This document shows positions 56,352 to 56,782 of a stretch of 56,782 nt of DNA, one piece after another; position 1 is the stretch's first letter, and each line of letters opens with the position of its first letter. The notes beneath the pieces were generated by a model. That model saw nothing but the letters and a program-made list of their open reading frames with translations. It made no database searches and was not told the origin of the DNA. The stretch lies in the NCBI GenBank assembly GCA_900547445.1, contig URGJ01000009.1, forward strand, positions 1-56,782. The letters are read 5' to 3'. A program made the translations under genes and the position numbers. The stretch is from an uncultured Oscillospiraceae bacterium. Its GTDB lineage: Bacteria > Bacillota > Clostridia > Oscillospirales > Acutalibacteraceae.

Positions 56352-56446
56352 GCAGCGGGATGCGATGACCGAACCGCGGGAAAATCCTTCGTCTGTCCGG
56401 CAACTCCCCGTCCCGACAGCACTTAACGCACGGTCATCTACTCTGC
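56352..56446 (-). promoter_or_regulatory. THF (tetrahydrofolate) riboswitch
   Basis: On the minus strand the conserved blocks appear in order: GCAGAGTAGATGA, GCGTTAAGTG, GGGACGGGGAGTTGCC, CGAAGGA, CCCGCGG and GGTCATCGCATCCCGCTGC. GCAG/CTGC ends close P1, and GATGACC / GGTCATC forms the next helix. This is the THF aptamer consensus, found upstream of folT genes in Clostridia. Folate binding should lower folT expression through the adjacent terminator that also contains the ribosome binding site. Confidence 0.92.
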
Positions 56447-56455
56447 GATAGTGTT

Positions 56456-56484
56456 ATTCTATAACATAATAGCTGCTTTGTCAA
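56456..56484 (-). promoter_or_regulatory. Promoter of the riboswitch-folT transcript
   Basis: On the minus strand TTGACA, 17 bp, TAGAAT, about 10 bp before the first conserved base of the aptamer. Confidence 0.78.
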
Positions 56485-56522
56485 TATTTTTTTAATTTAT
56501 TGCCTGAGATGAAACACAACGG

Positions 56523-56551
56523 TTGTTTTTTTTAAAAAAATGTTGTATAAT
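56523..56551 (+). promoter_or_regulatory. Promoter of the BadF-type activase gene
   Basis: TTGTTT, 17 bp, TATAAT, 32 bp before ATG 56584. Confidence 0.65.
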
Positions 56552-56583
56552 AAAACATTATAATAATGGGAGAATATGTGATT

Positions 56584-56781
56584 ATGGGTAATAAAAGCAC
56601 CGTGGCTGAGTATTCACTCGGTATCGATATCGGCTCTACCACGGCAAAAATCGTACTTCGTAAAGGGGAAGAGGTACTTTTTGAGCGTTATGAGCGGCAT
56701 TTTTCGCAGGTGCGCGAAAAAACGGCGGAACTTCTGCGCCTTGTAGGCGGGATTACCGGGGACGGCGAGATTCAACCGTGA
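56584..56781 (+). CDS. BadF/BadG/HgdC-type acyl-CoA dehydratase activase, N-terminus (partial or frameshifted)
   Basis: The first 65 residues match the ASKHA ATPase that activates 2-hydroxyacyl-CoA dehydratases: YSLGIDIGSTTAKIVLRKGEEVLFERYERHFSQVREKTAELL (split), with the phosphate-1 loop GIDIGSTT. Homologs usually continue with VITGSGG. Here a TGA stops the frame at 56779-56781, exactly at that point, while another frame reads ..STVI, so a one-base shift just upstream is likely. The window ends one base later, so gene length and fate cannot be judged. ATG 56566 is an alternative start, but GGGAGA favours 56584. Confidence 0.72.
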   Translation: MGNKSTVAEYSLGIDIGSTTAKIVLRKGEEVLFERYERHFSQVREKTAELLRLVGGITGDGEIQP

Positions 56782-56782
56782 T

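Overview
The window reads as a chromosomal stretch of an anaerobic, endospore-forming Firmicute of the class Clostridia, most like the Oscillospirales/Ruminococcaceae-type gut clostridia. The evidence is sporulation genes (spoVM, spoVAC, spoVAD, a sigma-H-like factor, spo0A), remA, Firmicute-type -35/-10 promoters with 17-bp spacing, an oxidative half TCA branch built on a LeuA-like citrate (Re)-synthase, and a BadF/HgdC-type activase at the right edge. I see no phage, IS element or CRISPR array; nearly all of it is core genome.

Layout. (1) 1-11715, plus strand: the conserved Firmicute housekeeping run yicC(partial)-remA-gmk-rpoZ-priA-def-fmt-rsmB-rlmN-prpC-prkC-rsgA, then a 49-codon membrane peptide gene and the tiny spoVM gene. 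Compared with Bacillus, coaBC, rpe and thiN are absent from the run; thiN sits at 49.4 kb. (2) 11.7-18.1 kb: a pseudouridine synthase, radC, an orphan response regulator, an LCP wall-polymer ligase, a probable 6S RNA, a DUF1292 protein and an ABC exporter. (3) 18.2-18.7 kb: a long untranslated-looking transcription unit with a perfect promoter, repeated GGTGANNCCAATG motifs, micro-ORFs and a terminator. (4) 18.8-29.7 kb: pcrA, a membrane protein, maf, mntP, a C39-like peptidase, alaS, a HIT protein, a PRTase, an Lrp regulator (faced by a LexA-boxed promoter with no gene behind it), a SLOG protein and a DUF421 protein. (5) 29.7-34.9 kb: an operon for citrate (Re)-synthase, a GntR regulator, aconitase and isocitrate dehydrogenase, with a perfect inverted-repeat operator across its -10 box; it should supply 2-oxoglutarate for glutamate. 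(6) 35-39.4 kb: spoVAC-spoVAD without spoVAE, a patch of palindromic repeats, an XRE regulator divergent from a second SLOG protein, a structured leader plus mgtE, and tRNA-Arg(ACG). (7) 39.5-48.3 kb, minus strand: a CpsC-CpsD-CpsB tyrosine-kinase/phosphatase module with pgeF, a TIM-barrel protein, rqcH, trmK, a DUF1858 protein, yhaM and purA. (8) 48.4-56.8 kb: a wrecked amidase gene, thiN, the sigH-like gene, a zinc-ribbon gene led by a tRNA-like RNA, spo0A, a TSUP transporter, a MarR regulator, groESL, a THF riboswitch with a FolT folate transporter, and the start of a BadF-type activase.

The least explained pieces are non-coding: the mgtE leader (stem, inner hairpin, possible pseudoknot, U-tract), the LexA-controlled promoter antisense to the Lrp gene, the micro-ORF transcript upstream of pcrA, and the tRNA-like leader of the zinc-ribbon gene. 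All assignments come from reading motifs and gene order; no database search was possible.
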